A stretch of 64,000 nucleotides of DNA, taken from the NCBI RefSeq assembly GCF_036250735.1, contig NZ_CP109430.1, positions 5,890,001 to 5,954,000 on the forward strand, read 5' to 3'. Below are positions 1 to 10,613 of the stretch, in pieces (position 1 is the stretch's first letter; the number at the start of each line of letters is the position of its first letter). This DNA is from Streptosporangium sp. NBC_01495 (lineage in GTDB: Bacteria > Actinomycetota > Actinomycetes > Streptosporangiales > Streptosporangiaceae). Under the pieces are notes generated by a model that did not search any database, was not told the origin of the DNA, and saw only the letters and a list, made by a program, of their open reading frames with translations. A program made the translations under genes and the position numbers.

Positions 1-639
1 CCCGTCGTCACCGAGGTCACCCGTGTCGCGAGTGAAGCGGTCGCCTGGCTGATCGGCAACAACCTGCTGCCGCTGGCCTCGGTCGTGATCGAGCCCGCCA
101 AGGTGCTGTTCCTCAACAACGCCATCAACCACGGCGTGATGGGCCCGCTGGGCGTGGCGCAGGCGGCCGAGGCGGGCAAGTCGATCCTGTTCATGCTGGA
201 GTCGAACCCCGGCCCCGGCCTCGGCCTGCTCCTGGCCTTCATGTTCTTCGGCCCCCGCGCGCTGCGCCCCAGCACCCCCGCCGCGATCATCATCCAGTTC
301 TTCGGCGGCATCCACGAGATCTACTTCCCGTACGTGCTCATGAAGCCCCGGTTGATCCTCGCGGTCATCGCCGGTGGCGCCACGGGCGTCCTGGTCTTCA
401 TCGTGACCGGAGCCGGGCTGGTGGCCACGCCGTCACCCGGCAGCATCTTCGCCTTCCTCGCGGTGACCCCCAGGGGCGGATGGTTCGGCACCATCGCCGG
501 CGTCCTCGCCGCGACCCTCGTCTCCTTCGCCGTCGCGTCGGCGCTCCTCGGCTTCGGCAGGGGTAAGGACGAGACCGAGGAGCCCCCTGAGGAGACCATC
601 GAGGAATCGCCGACCGCACCCACCGTCAAGGAGGCCTGA
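1..639 (+). CDS. mtlA: PTS mannitol-type EIIC component (5' truncated)
   Basis: The reading frame is open from base 1, so the start lies upstream of the window. The visible C-terminal half of a membrane permease contains NNAINHGVMGPLG and GGIHEIYFPYVLM, signatures of the mannitol EIIC family, and several hydrophobic segments. It ends in an acidic tail (KDETEEPPEETIEE). The EIIB domain that is often fused to MtlA is here a separate gene 3 bp downstream. The role is membrane translocation of a hexitol with phosphorylation by the PTS. Mannitol itself is inferred from family membership, and another polyol is possible. Confidence 0.9.
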   Translation, partial: PVVTEVTRVASEAVAWLIGNNLLPLASVVIEPAKVLFLNNAINHGVMGPLGVAQAAEAGKSILFMLESNPGPGLGLLLAFMFFGPRALRPSTPAAIIIQFFGGIHEIYFPYVLMKPRLILAVIAGGATGVLVFIVTGAGLVATPSPGSIFAFLAVTPRGGWFGTIAGVLAATLVSFAVASALLGFGRGKDETEEPPEETIEESPTAPTVKEA

Positions 640-642
640 CCG

Positions 643-951
643 ATGCCCAGCATCGAGAGCAAGGACATCCACAAAATCGTCGTCGCCTGCGACGCGGGCA
701 TGGGCAGCAGCGTCATGCTCGCCAGCCAGCTCCGCAAGCAGTTGAAGGCCCAGAACATCCAGGTGGAGCACACCCCGGTCAACACGATCCCCGCCGACGC
801 CGACGTGGTGGTCTGTCACGCCGGCCTGGCGAACCGGGCCAGGGCCGGAGCTCCGGACAAGGTGCTCATCTCGTTCCAGGTCTTCATCGGGGATCCCTCG
901 GTGACCAAGCTGATCAGCACGATCAAGAGCGGCGGCACCGTCAATGCCTGA
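643..951 (+). CDS. PTS mannitol-type EIIB component
   Basis: This 102-aa soluble protein contains KIVVACDAGMGSSVMLASQL. Cys16 is the expected phosphorylated cysteine in the EIIB loop (C-D-A-G-M-G-S-S). It receives phosphate from EIIA and passes it to the sugar bound in EIIC. It sits 3 bp after EIIC and its last 8 bases overlap the EIIA gene, suggesting translational coupling. In many bacteria this domain is fused to EIIC, so this operon shows the split arrangement. Confidence 0.92.
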   Translation: MPSIESKDIHKIVVACDAGMGSSVMLASQLRKQLKAQNIQVEHTPVNTIPADADVVVCHAGLANRARAGAPDKVLISFQVFIGDPSVTKLISTIKSGGTVNA

Positions 952-1399
952 GACGGCGCCGCTGCCGCTGGACCCGCGCGCCATCCGGCTGGCGGCCTCG
1001 GCCACCGACCGCGACGACGCGATCAGGCAGTGCGGGGAGGCCCTGCTCGCCGTCGGCGCGGTGGAGAGCGCCTACATCGACACCATGCTCGAACGGGAGC
1101 GCTCGATCTCCACCTACGTCGGCGAGGGGGTCGCCATCCCGCACGGCACCCTGGCCGCCAAGGACGCCGTCCGGCACGACGCCGTCAGCGTCGTGCGCTT
1201 TCCCGGCGGCGTCGACTGGGACGGCGACCGGGTGACGGTGTGCATCGGCATCGCCGCCAAGGGCGACGGCCACGTACGGCTGCTCGCCGAACTCGCCCAG
1301 ATCCTGATGGATCCCGACCAGGCCAGGGCCCTTCGCGAGGCGACGGAGGTCGCCGAAGTGGTCCGGCTGCTGCAACCGAACGAAGAGGACGAAGCATAG
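944..1399 (+). CDS. mtlF: PTS mannitol/fructose-type EIIA component
   Basis: The 151-aa protein has the EIIA type 2 motif GEGVAIPHGT, with His67 the likely phosphohistidine accepting phosphate from HPr. Length and motif match the standalone mannitol EIIA (MtlF/CmtB) family. The start ATG lies inside the end of the EIIB gene (8-bp overlap), and its TAG stop shares a base with the GTG start of the dehydrogenase. It is therefore part of a tightly coupled operon. Confidence 0.92.
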   Translation: MPETAPLPLDPRAIRLAASATDRDDAIRQCGEALLAVGAVESAYIDTMLERERSISTYVGEGVAIPHGTLAAKDAVRHDAVSVVRFPGGVDWDGDRVTVCIGIAAKGDGHVRLLAELAQILMDPDQARALREATEVAEVVRLLQPNEEDEA

Positions 1400-2430
1400 T
1401 GAAGGTCGCCCGTTTCTACGCCCCTGGCGACATCCGCGTCGAGGAGGCGCCGGAACCCGTCACCGGACCAGGCGAGATCAAGATACGCGTGCGCAACTGC
1501 TCGACCTGCGGCACCGACGCGAAGATCCAAAAGCACGGCCACCACCACATCAAGCCGCCCAGGGTCATGGGGCACGAGATCGCCGGCGAGGTGGTCGAGG
1601 CCGTCGACGCGGGCGAGTGGGCGCCGGGCGACCGGGTGCAGGTGATCGCCGCGATCCCCTGCGGGACGTGCGAGGAGTGCCGCCGGGGCCGGATGACCGT
1701 CTGCCCGAACCAGGAGTCGATGGGCTACCACTACGACGGCGGTTTCGCCGAGTACACGATCATCCCGGCGAAGGTCCTCGCGGTCGACGGCGTCAACCGC
1801 GTCCCGGACGGGGTCGGTTTCGCCGAGGCGTCGGTGGCCGAGCCGCTGGCCTGCGTGCTCAACGGCCAGGAGCTGGCCCGCGTGGGCGAGGGCGACGACG
1901 TGGTGATCATGGGCTCGGGCCCGATCGGCTGCCTGCACGTGCGGCTGGCGCGGGCGCGGGGCGCGGCGCGGGTCTTCCTCGTCGACATCAACGCCGGGCG
2001 GCTGGAGATGGCCGCCGGGCTGGTCCACCCGGACGCGGTCGTCCACGGCGAGGACGTCGTCGAGCAGGTGCTCAAGCTGACCGACGGCAGGGGGGCCGAC
2101 GTCGTCATCACCGCCGCCGCCTCCGGCGCCGCCCAGGAGCAGGCGCTCCGGATGGCGGCCCGCCAGGGGCGGATCAGCTTCTTCGGCGGCCTGCCCAAGG
2201 ACAACCCGATCATCCAGTGCGACTCCAACCTGGTCCACTACCGGGAGCTGACCATCGTCGGCGCCAACGGGTCCAGCCCGGCGCACAACGCCCAGGCCCT
2301 GCGGCTGATCGCCGACGGCTCGGTACCGGTCGCCGACCTGATCACGCACCGGCTGCCGCTCGCGGAGGTCCTGGAGGGCATCGACATCGTGAGCAGGGGC
2401 GAGGCCATCAAGGTGACCATCGAACCCTGA
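1399..2430 (+). CDS. zinc-dependent MDR polyol(-phosphate) dehydrogenase
   Basis: The 343-aa medium-chain dehydrogenase starts at a GTG overlapping the EIIA stop codon. A longer upstream reading in this frame runs through EIIA and is not real. It has the catalytic zinc region (NCSTCGTD, then GHEIAGEVVE), the four-cysteine structural zinc motif (CGTCEECRRGRMTVC) and the NAD-binding GSGPIG. Its position in a PTS operon implies oxidation of an imported polyol phosphate, as GatD does for galactitol-1-phosphate. Mannitol operons normally carry MtlD, from a different dehydrogenase family, so the substrate is unsettled. Confidence 0.88.
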   Translation: MKVARFYAPGDIRVEEAPEPVTGPGEIKIRVRNCSTCGTDAKIQKHGHHHIKPPRVMGHEIAGEVVEAVDAGEWAPGDRVQVIAAIPCGTCEECRRGRMTVCPNQESMGYHYDGGFAEYTIIPAKVLAVDGVNRVPDGVGFAEASVAEPLACVLNGQELARVGEGDDVVIMGSGPIGCLHVRLARARGAARVFLVDINAGRLEMAAGLVHPDAVVHGEDVVEQVLKLTDGRGADVVITAAASGAAQEQALRMAARQGRISFFGGLPKDNPIIQCDSNLVHYRELTIVGANGSSPAHNAQALRLIADGSVPVADLITHRLPLAEVLEGIDIVSRGEAIKVTIEP

Positions 2431-2443
2431 CCGGCCCGCCCTC

Positions 2444-2482
2444 GCCGGGTCCCTCCCGCCGAGCCCGGCGGGAGGGCCCGGC
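2444..2482 (+). terminator. long hairpin after the dehydrogenase gene
   Basis: GCCGGG-t-CCCTCCCGCC pairs with GGCGGGAGGG-CCCGGC around a 6-nt loop. This is a 16-bp stem with one bulged T, starting 13 bp after the stop codon. It could act as a terminator or attenuator between the EII/dehydrogenase genes and ptsHI. Confidence 0.6.
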
Positions 2483-2632
2483 GCAGACCACACAGACCCG
2501 CACAGATCCACACAGGACCGTGCGGGACCGTGCGGGACCACGCAAGACCGGCACAGGACCGCACAGGATCGGCGCAGGACCATGCGGGACCGCACAGACC
2601 GCACAGGACCGTGCGGGACCGGCAACAGGCCC
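2483..2632. repeat. degenerate 10-11 bp repeat array between dehydrogenase and ptsH
   Basis: About fourteen imperfect copies of units such as GCACAGGACC and TGCGGGACCG fill the gap, ending about 45 bp before the ptsH start. The array separates the EII genes from HPr/EI. I see no conserved coding potential here. Confidence 0.7.
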
Positions 2633-2678
2633 GCCAAGCTCGCACCCACTCGCAGAACGCGCAGAAGGAGAACCGGAG

Positions 2679-2963
2679 ATGCCGGAGAGGACAGTGGTCG
2701 TCGCCTCAAGCACGGGCCTTCACGCCCGGCCCGCGAAGATCTTCGTGCAGGCCGCGGCCAAGCAGGGGATTCCCGTCCGCATCCGCGTCGGGGACGGCAA
2801 GCCCGTACCGGCCAACAGCATGCTCGCCGTACTGGCGCTGGGTGCCACGCACGGCACGGAGGTCACGATCGAGGGGGAGGGGCCGGGTGCCGACGAGGCG
2901 CTCGACGCCCTCGCCGAACTGCTCGCCCGCGACCTCGACGCCGAAGAGACCTCCCGTGGCTGA
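2679..2963 (+). CDS. ptsH: PTS phosphocarrier protein HPr
   Basis: The 94-aa protein starts at an ATG preceded by GAAGGAGAACCGGAG. It contains SSTGLHARPA with His15, the residue phosphorylated by EI. NSM around residue 46-48 corresponds to the regulatory serine region known from Firmicutes HPr. It relays phosphate from EI to EIIA. Its stop overlaps the EI start by 8 bp. HPr inside a specific EII operon suggests a dedicated rather than global copy. Confidence 0.93.
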   Translation: MPERTVVVASSTGLHARPAKIFVQAAAKQGIPVRIRVGDGKPVPANSMLAVLALGATHGTEVTIEGEGPGADEALDALAELLARDLDAEETSRG

Positions 2964-4635
2964 GACGCTCAGGGGCCTGGGCGTGAGCTCGGGCCGGGCC
3001 GCCGGTCGGGTCTGCCGGATGGCCGGTCCTCCGGAGCTGCCCGCCCCCTCCCCCGTCACCGACGCCGGCGCCGAGCTCAGCCGGGCGATGGACGCGCTGC
3101 GGGCCACGGTCTCCGAGCTGGCGGCGCGGGCGGAGAAGGCTCCCGACGCCGACGCGAAGGCGATCCTGGAGGCGCAGTCCCTCATCGCCGACGACCCCAG
3201 CCTGCACGAGTCCGTGGAGACGAGCGTCAGGTCGGGGAAGAGCGCGGCGCACGCCATCGACGAGGCCTGCGCCCACCACCGGCGCGCGCTGCTGGCGGCG
3301 GGCGGCTACTTCGCCGAGCGCGCCGCGGACCTCGACGACATCCGCAACCGGGCCGTGGCGGCGGCGCTCGGCCTGCCCGTCCCCGGGGTGCCCGACCCCG
3401 GGCACCCGTTCGTCCTGGTCGCCGGGGATCTCTCCCCCGCCGACACGGTGAACCTGGACCCCGGATCCGTCCTCGCCCTCGTCACCGAGAAGGGCGGACC
3501 GACCAGCCACACGGCCATCCTGGCCCGCGCCCGCGGCCTGCCCGCCGTGGTCGCCTGCCGGGGAGCGGGTGACATCGGCGAGGGGACGTGGGTGTCGGTC
3601 GACGGCCTGCGGGGCGAGGTGGAGGTCGGTATCGGCGAGGAGGCCGCCGTCGAGATCCAGCACCGGGCCGAGGCCGACCGCCGCCGGACGGGCACCAGCA
3701 GGGGACCCGGCCGGACCTCCGACGACCACCCGGTCAAGCTGCTGCTCAACATCGGCTCGGCGGCCGACCTCGCACCTTCGAACCGCGTTCCCTCGGCGGA
3801 GGGGGCCGAGGGAGTGGACGCCGAGGGGGTGGGGCTGTTCCGCACGGAGTTCCTCTTTCTGGACCGGCGCGAGGAGCCGGGCTACGAGGAGCAGGTGGCC
3901 GCCTACGCCGCGGTCTTCCGCGCCGCGCCCGGCGGGCACGTCGTGGTCCGCACCCTCGACGCGGGCACGGACAAGCCGCTGCCGTTCCTCGGGCTGGCCG
4001 AGGAGACCAACCCGGCGCTGGGCGTACGAGGGTTGCGGGTCTCCCGGGTCAGGCCCGAGGTGCTCGACACCCAGCTCGACGCCATCGCCGAGGCGGCCCG
4101 CGCGACCGGGGCCGAGCCGTGGGTGATGGCGCCCATGGTGACGACGGTGGGCGAGGCCGCCGACTTCGCCGGACGGGTCCGCGCCCGGGGGATCGCGCAC
4201 GTCGGGGCGATGGTGGAGGTGCCCGCCGCCGCGCTGCGCGCCGGGCGCCTGCTGAAGGAGCTCGACTTCCTGAGCATCGGTACCAACGATCTGAGCCAGT
4301 ACACCTTCGCCTCCGACCGGCAGCACGGGGAACTCGCCGACCTGCTCGACCCCTGGCAGGCCGCGCTGCTCCAGCTGATCGCCGACTGCGCGGCGGCCGG
4401 ACAGGCGGCGGGCAAACCCGTCGGCGTGTGCGGCGAGGCGGCGGCCGACCCGCTCCTGGCGACCGTCCTGGTCGGGCTGGGCGTCACCAGCCTGTCGATG
4501 TCCGCGCCCGGTATCCCCGCGGTACGGGAGAGTCTCGCCGCCCACTCCCTGGAGCGGTGCCGAGACAACGCCCGGCTCGCCCTGGCCGCCGACGATCCGG
4601 GAGAGGCCAGAAGGAAGATCGTCCCGGGCCGGTGA
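2956..4635 (+). CDS. ptsI: PTS enzyme I (phosphoenolpyruvate-protein phosphotransferase)
   Basis: The 559-aa enzyme starts at a GTG that overlaps the ptsH stop. The N-terminal domain carries GGPTSHTAILA with His185 as the expected phosphohistidine. The C-terminal PEP-binding barrel shows FRTEFLF, GTNDLSQY and VGVCGEAAADP, the last including the catalytic cysteine. It transfers phosphate from PEP to HPr in the cytoplasm. Length is normal for the family. A perfect 12-bp hairpin follows and ends the operon. Confidence 0.95.
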   Translation: MAETLRGLGVSSGRAAGRVCRMAGPPELPAPSPVTDAGAELSRAMDALRATVSELAARAEKAPDADAKAILEAQSLIADDPSLHESVETSVRSGKSAAHAIDEACAHHRRALLAAGGYFAERAADLDDIRNRAVAAALGLPVPGVPDPGHPFVLVAGDLSPADTVNLDPGSVLALVTEKGGPTSHTAILARARGLPAVVACRGAGDIGEGTWVSVDGLRGEVEVGIGEEAAVEIQHRAEADRRRTGTSRGPGRTSDDHPVKLLLNIGSAADLAPSNRVPSAEGAEGVDAEGVGLFRTEFLFLDRREEPGYEEQVAAYAAVFRAAPGGHVVVRTLDAGTDKPLPFLGLAEETNPALGVRGLRVSRVRPEVLDTQLDAIAEAARATGAEPWVMAPMVTTVGEAADFAGRVRARGIAHVGAMVEVPAAALRAGRLLKELDFLSIGTNDLSQYTFASDRQHGELADLLDPWQAALLQLIADCAAAGQAAGKPVGVCGEAAADPLLATVLVGLGVTSLSMSAPGIPAVRESLAAHSLERCRDNARLALAADDPGEARRKIVPGR

Positions 4636-4652
4636 CCCCCCGGCCCCCTCAC

Positions 4653-4685
4653 GGCCGGGCCAGAACCTCCCTCTCTGGCCCGGCC
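4653..4685 (+). terminator. rho-independent-like terminator after ptsI
   Basis: A perfect 12-bp stem (GGCCGGGCCAGA / TCTGGCCCGGCC) around a 9-nt pyrimidine-rich loop starts 17 bp past the stop. No T-tract follows, as is usual in actinomycetes. Confidence 0.75.
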
Positions 4686-4742
4686 CCCTTTCCACCCCGC
4701 CTCCCCCTCTCCACCCCTGCCCCTCTTCCCCGGCCTCTTCCG

Positions 4743-4870
4743 CCTCGTATCGCGGGCCTCGTATCGCGGGCCTCGTCCCCTCGGTGCCCGCTCGGGTCCG
4801 CCCGCCGCCCGCTCGATGCCCACTCAGGTCCGCCCGGCGCCCACTCAGGTCCGCTCGGATTCGCCCGGCG
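4743..4870. repeat. short tandem repeats in the ptsI-LuxR gap
   Basis: Within the 393-bp gap 4636-5028, CCTCGTATCGCGGG is repeated head to tail (4743-4770). GCCCACTCAGGTCCGC recurs with a 21-bp period (4818-4854), and degenerate copies follow. No gene is visible. The remainder of the gap holds the ptsI terminator and the palindrome at 4907. Confidence 0.6.
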
Positions 4871-4906
4871 CCCGTTTCGATGTCCGCTCGGGTTCCTCCT
4901 CGGCGC

Positions 4907-4923
4907 GCATCGGTGAAATCACC
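4907..4923. promoter_or_regulatory. palindromic operator-like site upstream of the LuxR-family gene
   Basis: GCATCGGTGAAATCACC contains the dyad GGTGA-AA-TCACC. The exact reverse complement of all 17 bases recurs at 7882-7898, upstream of the cutinase gene. The site is about 105 bp before the regulator start. A shared binding site for the regulator itself is the simplest reading, and this is inference. Confidence 0.5.
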
Positions 4924-5028
4924 AGTCTTCCCGGCGTCGCCGGTACACCGGTGCAGGCCGGCGGAGGCCGGTGGAGAACCCCGTCACCCGCTCTTTCCAG
5001 GCACGACACACGCGCGTAACACTGAGGC

Positions 5029-7839
<2,811 letters not shown>

Positions 7840-7881
7840 TTCCACCATTGATGCCGGTATTCACCGGTGCGCTGGAGTACG

Positions 7882-7898
7882 GGTGATTTCACCGATGC
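7882..7898. promoter_or_regulatory. second copy of the 17-bp palindromic site, upstream of the cutinase
   Basis: GGTGATTTCACCGATGC is the exact reverse complement of 4907-4923. A CACCGGTG palindrome accompanies each copy (7862-7869 here). It lies 43 bp after the regulator stop and about 170 bp before the cutinase start. Confidence 0.5.
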
Positions 7899-8069
7899 AC
7901 TTCGGGGCTGACAACGAGAAAGTGGCGACTGTCAGAAACCCGAGGGGTCACCCCGGTGCGCTGACCGTACCGCCGCCGTTCCCGGTGGCGGGCCGACGCG
8001 CGGCGAACGGCCGCCAGCGCCGACCGCCGTATCGCCGTGGTTCCCCCCACAGGAACGGAGTACAGCAAC

Positions 8070-9014
8070 GTGCAGCCGTACGGCACCACCCCCCAGGCCC
8101 CCGCGTCCAGGCGTTCCCGCCGGGCGACGACGGTCGCCACGCTGACCCTCGCATTCGCTCTGCTCGGCACCGGCGGGACCCTCGCGCCCGCCGCGCAGGC
8201 CGTCGCGGCCCCCGCCGCGCAGGCCGCCTCCGCGGGTCCCTACGACCGCGGCCCCGACCCGACCACCTCCAGCATCGAGGCGGCCAGAGGACCGTTCACG
8301 ATCGCCGAGACCACCGTCTCCTCGGCTCGGGTGAGCGGCTTCGGCGGAGGCACGATCTACTATCCGACGTCCACCGCGGAGGGGACGTTCGGCGGGGTCG
8401 CCATCGCCCCCGGCTACACCGCGAGCAGGTCGACCATGGCCTGGCTCGCCTCGCGGCTGGCCTCCCACGGGTTCGTGGTCTTCAACATCGACACCCTCAC
8501 CCGCTCCGACCAGCCCGCCAGCCGCGGCCGGCAGCTGCTGGCCGCGCTCGACTACCTGGTGGAGGACAGCTCGGTCGCGAACCGGGTCGACGGAAGCAGG
8601 CTCGGCGTCGCCGGGCACTCGATGGGCGGCGGCGGCACGCTGGCGGCGGCCGACAGCCGGCCACAACTGCAGGCGGCCATCCCGCTGACCCCGTGGCACA
8701 CGACCAAGAGCTGGTCGGGCCTGCGCGTCCCGACAATGATCATCGGCGCGGAGAACGACGCGATCGCCTCGGTGAGCGCGCACGCCAAGCCGTTCTACAA
8801 CAGCATCCCGGCCTCCTCCGAGAAGGCCTACCTGGAGCTCAACAACGCCGGTCACACGGCGCCCAACGTGTCCAACACCACGATCGCCAAGTACAGCGTC
8901 TCGTGGATGAAGCGGTTCGTCGACAACGACACCCGGTACGAGCAGTTCCTCTGCCCCGCACCCCGGCTCGACCTGAGCATCTCCGAGTACCAGGACACCT
9001 GCCCGCACTCGTAG
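8070..9014 (+). CDS. secreted cutinase / polyester hydrolase (PET hydrolase family)
   Basis: The 314-aa protein starts at a GTG with GGAACGGAG 9 bp upstream; an in-frame GTG at 8037 lacks a ribosome site. A signal peptide with arginines (RRSRR) and a hydrophobic core ends near AQAASA, residue 55. The mature part resembles Thermobifida cutinases closely: FGGGTIYYP, GHSMGGGGTL (nucleophile Ser184), IPLTPWH, Asp230 (AENDAI), His262 (NNAGHTAPN), and KPFYNS. Cys295 and Cys311 probably form the C-terminal disulfide. It should hydrolyse cutin and short-chain polyesters outside the cell. The residue after the catalytic histidine is Thr263, where Thermobifida enzymes have Phe and Ideonella PETase has Ser. 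Confidence 0.93.
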   Translation: MQPYGTTPQAPASRRSRRATTVATLTLAFALLGTGGTLAPAAQAVAAPAAQAASAGPYDRGPDPTTSSIEAARGPFTIAETTVSSARVSGFGGGTIYYPTSTAEGTFGGVAIAPGYTASRSTMAWLASRLASHGFVVFNIDTLTRSDQPASRGRQLLAALDYLVEDSSVANRVDGSRLGVAGHSMGGGGTLAAADSRPQLQAAIPLTPWHTTKSWSGLRVPTMIIGAENDAIASVSAHAKPFYNSIPASSEKAYLELNNAGHTAPNVSNTTIAKYSVSWMKRFVDNDTRYEQFLCPAPRLDLSISEYQDTCPHS

Positions 9015-9138
9015 GGCCACGACAGGGCCGTGACAGGCCGCGCGACCACGACACCGGCCACGGTTCCCAGCGACATATCACCGCAAACCATCTGTTAAGC
9101 CAGCAAACATCCTGTCAAGCCCGCGAAACCCCAATCCG

Positions 9139-9165
9139 ACGGCGGCCGCAGCCTGCGGTCGCCGT
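9139..9165 (+). terminator. hairpin terminator after the cutinase gene
   Basis: ACGGCGGCCGCA pairs with TGCGGTCGCCGT around a 3-nt loop. The 12-bp stem has one G-T pair and lies about 125 bp after the stop. Confidence 0.55.
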
Positions 9166-9263
9166 TGGCATACCCCCCCAAAGTGCCTCTGGGCTGCCGT
9201 CATATGATGGATTTTCTCCTGGTTTGATTAGTTACCGCCGAGGGGCAATAAGGTTTACGGTCT

Positions 9264-10094
9264 ATGTCCAGGAACGAAATGAGACGTGACCCTAAGACCG
9301 TTCTGTGGCTTCTCGCGCTGAGCATCGTGGTCACGTTCACGGCCGGCGGGGCCACGGTGCTGAGCGGCCACCTCGACCCCGTTCCCGACAGGCCCGCACC
9401 TCCCGACGCCGCCCCGCCCGGGATACCCACGGCGCCCGGGACACCGACCCCGCCGCCGCAGCCGCAGGACACGGCCGCGCCCGCGAACTCCGCGGGCCCC
9501 GCGACCCCGTCACCGATCAAGAAGCCGCTCCTGCTCGCCAACGGCCGGCAGCAGCCGCTGAAGCTGAAGGTTCCCCGGTCGGCCAAGGGCCGCTACGCCG
9601 TCGCCCCCGGCGAGGCCGGACCCCCGAGAGGGAAGAAGGGCAGGGTGATCCGGTACGTGGTGGAGGTCGAGCGCGGCCTGCCGTTCGAGGTGAAGGAGTT
9701 CGCCGCCGAGGTGCACCGGATCCTCAACGACCCGCGCGGCTGGGGGTACCGGTTCAAGCGGGTGGCCCGCGGCCCGGTGACGATCAGGGTCTCGCTGACC
9801 AGCCCCGAGACGGCCGACAGGCGGTGCCTGCCGATGCGGACCAACGGCGTACTCTCCTGCTGGAACGGCGAGCGCGCGATCATCAACGCGGCCCGCTGGA
9901 ACAGCGGGGCGGCGGGCTACGGCCGCGACGTGGCCTCCTACCGCGAGTACGTCATCAGTCACGAGGTCGGCCACGGTCTCGGCCACGGCCACGTGTCCTG
10001 CCCGGGGCGCGGCCGGCGGGCGCCGGTGATGCTCCAGCAGACCAAGTCCCTGTACGGCTGCCGCCCCAACCCCTGGCCGTCCCCCCGGCGCTGA
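9264..10094 (+). CDS. DUF3152 protein, membrane-anchored or secreted predicted zinc protease
   Basis: The 276-aa protein begins with a membrane or signal segment (residues 11-30) and a Pro/Ala-rich stretch to about residue 90. The C-terminal DUF3152 domain includes VISHEVGHGLGHGHVSCPG. HEVGH-x2-G-x2-H is an extended zinc-binding motif like that of metzincin-type peptidases. Cysteines near the motif may form disulfides outside the membrane. Its substrate is unknown. An A/T-rich stretch (9196-9260) upstream looks like its promoter region. An alternative ATG at 9279 is also possible. Confidence 0.85.
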   Translation: MSRNEMRRDPKTVLWLLALSIVVTFTAGGATVLSGHLDPVPDRPAPPDAAPPGIPTAPGTPTPPPQPQDTAAPANSAGPATPSPIKKPLLLANGRQQPLKLKVPRSAKGRYAVAPGEAGPPRGKKGRVIRYVVEVERGLPFEVKEFAAEVHRILNDPRGWGYRFKRVARGPVTIRVSLTSPETADRRCLPMRTNGVLSCWNGERAIINAARWNSGAAGYGRDVASYREYVISHEVGHGLGHGHVSCPGRGRRAPVMLQQTKSLYGCRPNPWPSPRR

Positions 10095-10338
10095 CCCCGG
10101 GCCGCGGGCTCCCCTGCGTCTCGCGCGCTCGATGTTTCGCGCGCACGAAAACAGGGCGATCCACTCCCATCGGCCCGGACGGCACGTCCGGAGCGGATCG
10201 TCCCGCGAGTCGGCGCCGTGGCGCGGAGGCCGGATCCCGGCCGGACGCGGCGATCGCGCACCGCCGGCCCCTCTCCCCGTGCGGCGACGCGGTCGCCGGG
10301 AGGGGGTTCACCGGGTCTTCCCAGGGCACCCGGTAGGC

Positions 10339-10611
10339 ATGCGAGCAGCGGTCGCCGGCGCGACGGGAAACGTGGGCACGGGCATGGTGTCGGCCCCCGC
10401 GGCCGATCGGAACCTGACCCGCGGGCAGCCGGACCGGCGCCCGCCCAAGATCACCTGGTCGGCCGTGGACGTCGCCGGCGACCCGGCGCCGCACCCGGAG
10501 GGGGCCGGCACGGTCGTCCACCCGGCGTGGCCGTTCCAGCCCACCCGCGGCCGGGGCCGTCAGCCAGCGGCGGGGCGCGGGAGGACACCGGACGTGTCAG
10601 GGAGGGCGTGA
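10339..10611 (+). pseudogene. remnant of an NAD-dependent epimerase/dehydratase gene
   Basis: The frame opens MRAAVAGATGNVGTGMV, a classic nucleotide-binding start. It continues RRPPKITWSAVDVAGDPAPH and AGTVVHPAWPFQPTR, strongly reminiscent of actinobacterial NAD-dependent epimerases (typical VVHLAWLFQPTR). The similarity stops there, at about 70 residues of a family that is usually about 300 long. The spacing before RRPPK is some six residues short. The rest of the frame is unrelated. It ends 2 bp before the DUF72 gene, so the missing part was probably deleted. This is my reading from remembered family patterns. Confidence 0.6.
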
Positions 10612-10613
10612 AC

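Noticed and set aside
1030..1398. N-terminal extension of the MDR dehydrogenase frame
   Set aside because: It runs through the EIIA gene in another frame. Family similarity starts at GTG 1399.
1114..2709. Long minus-strand ORF opposite the EIIA, dehydrogenase and repeat region; similar long shadows at 2863-4695, 5302-7848 and 54333-56966
   Set aside because: High-GC third positions create long antisense frames. The translations are Arg/Gly/Val/His-rich without family motifs, while the plus strand has clear enzymes.
10132..10338. Upstream part of the 10132-10611 frame as a gene
   Set aside because: Arg/Pro-rich translation without motifs or ribosome site; epimerase-like sequence begins only at 10339.
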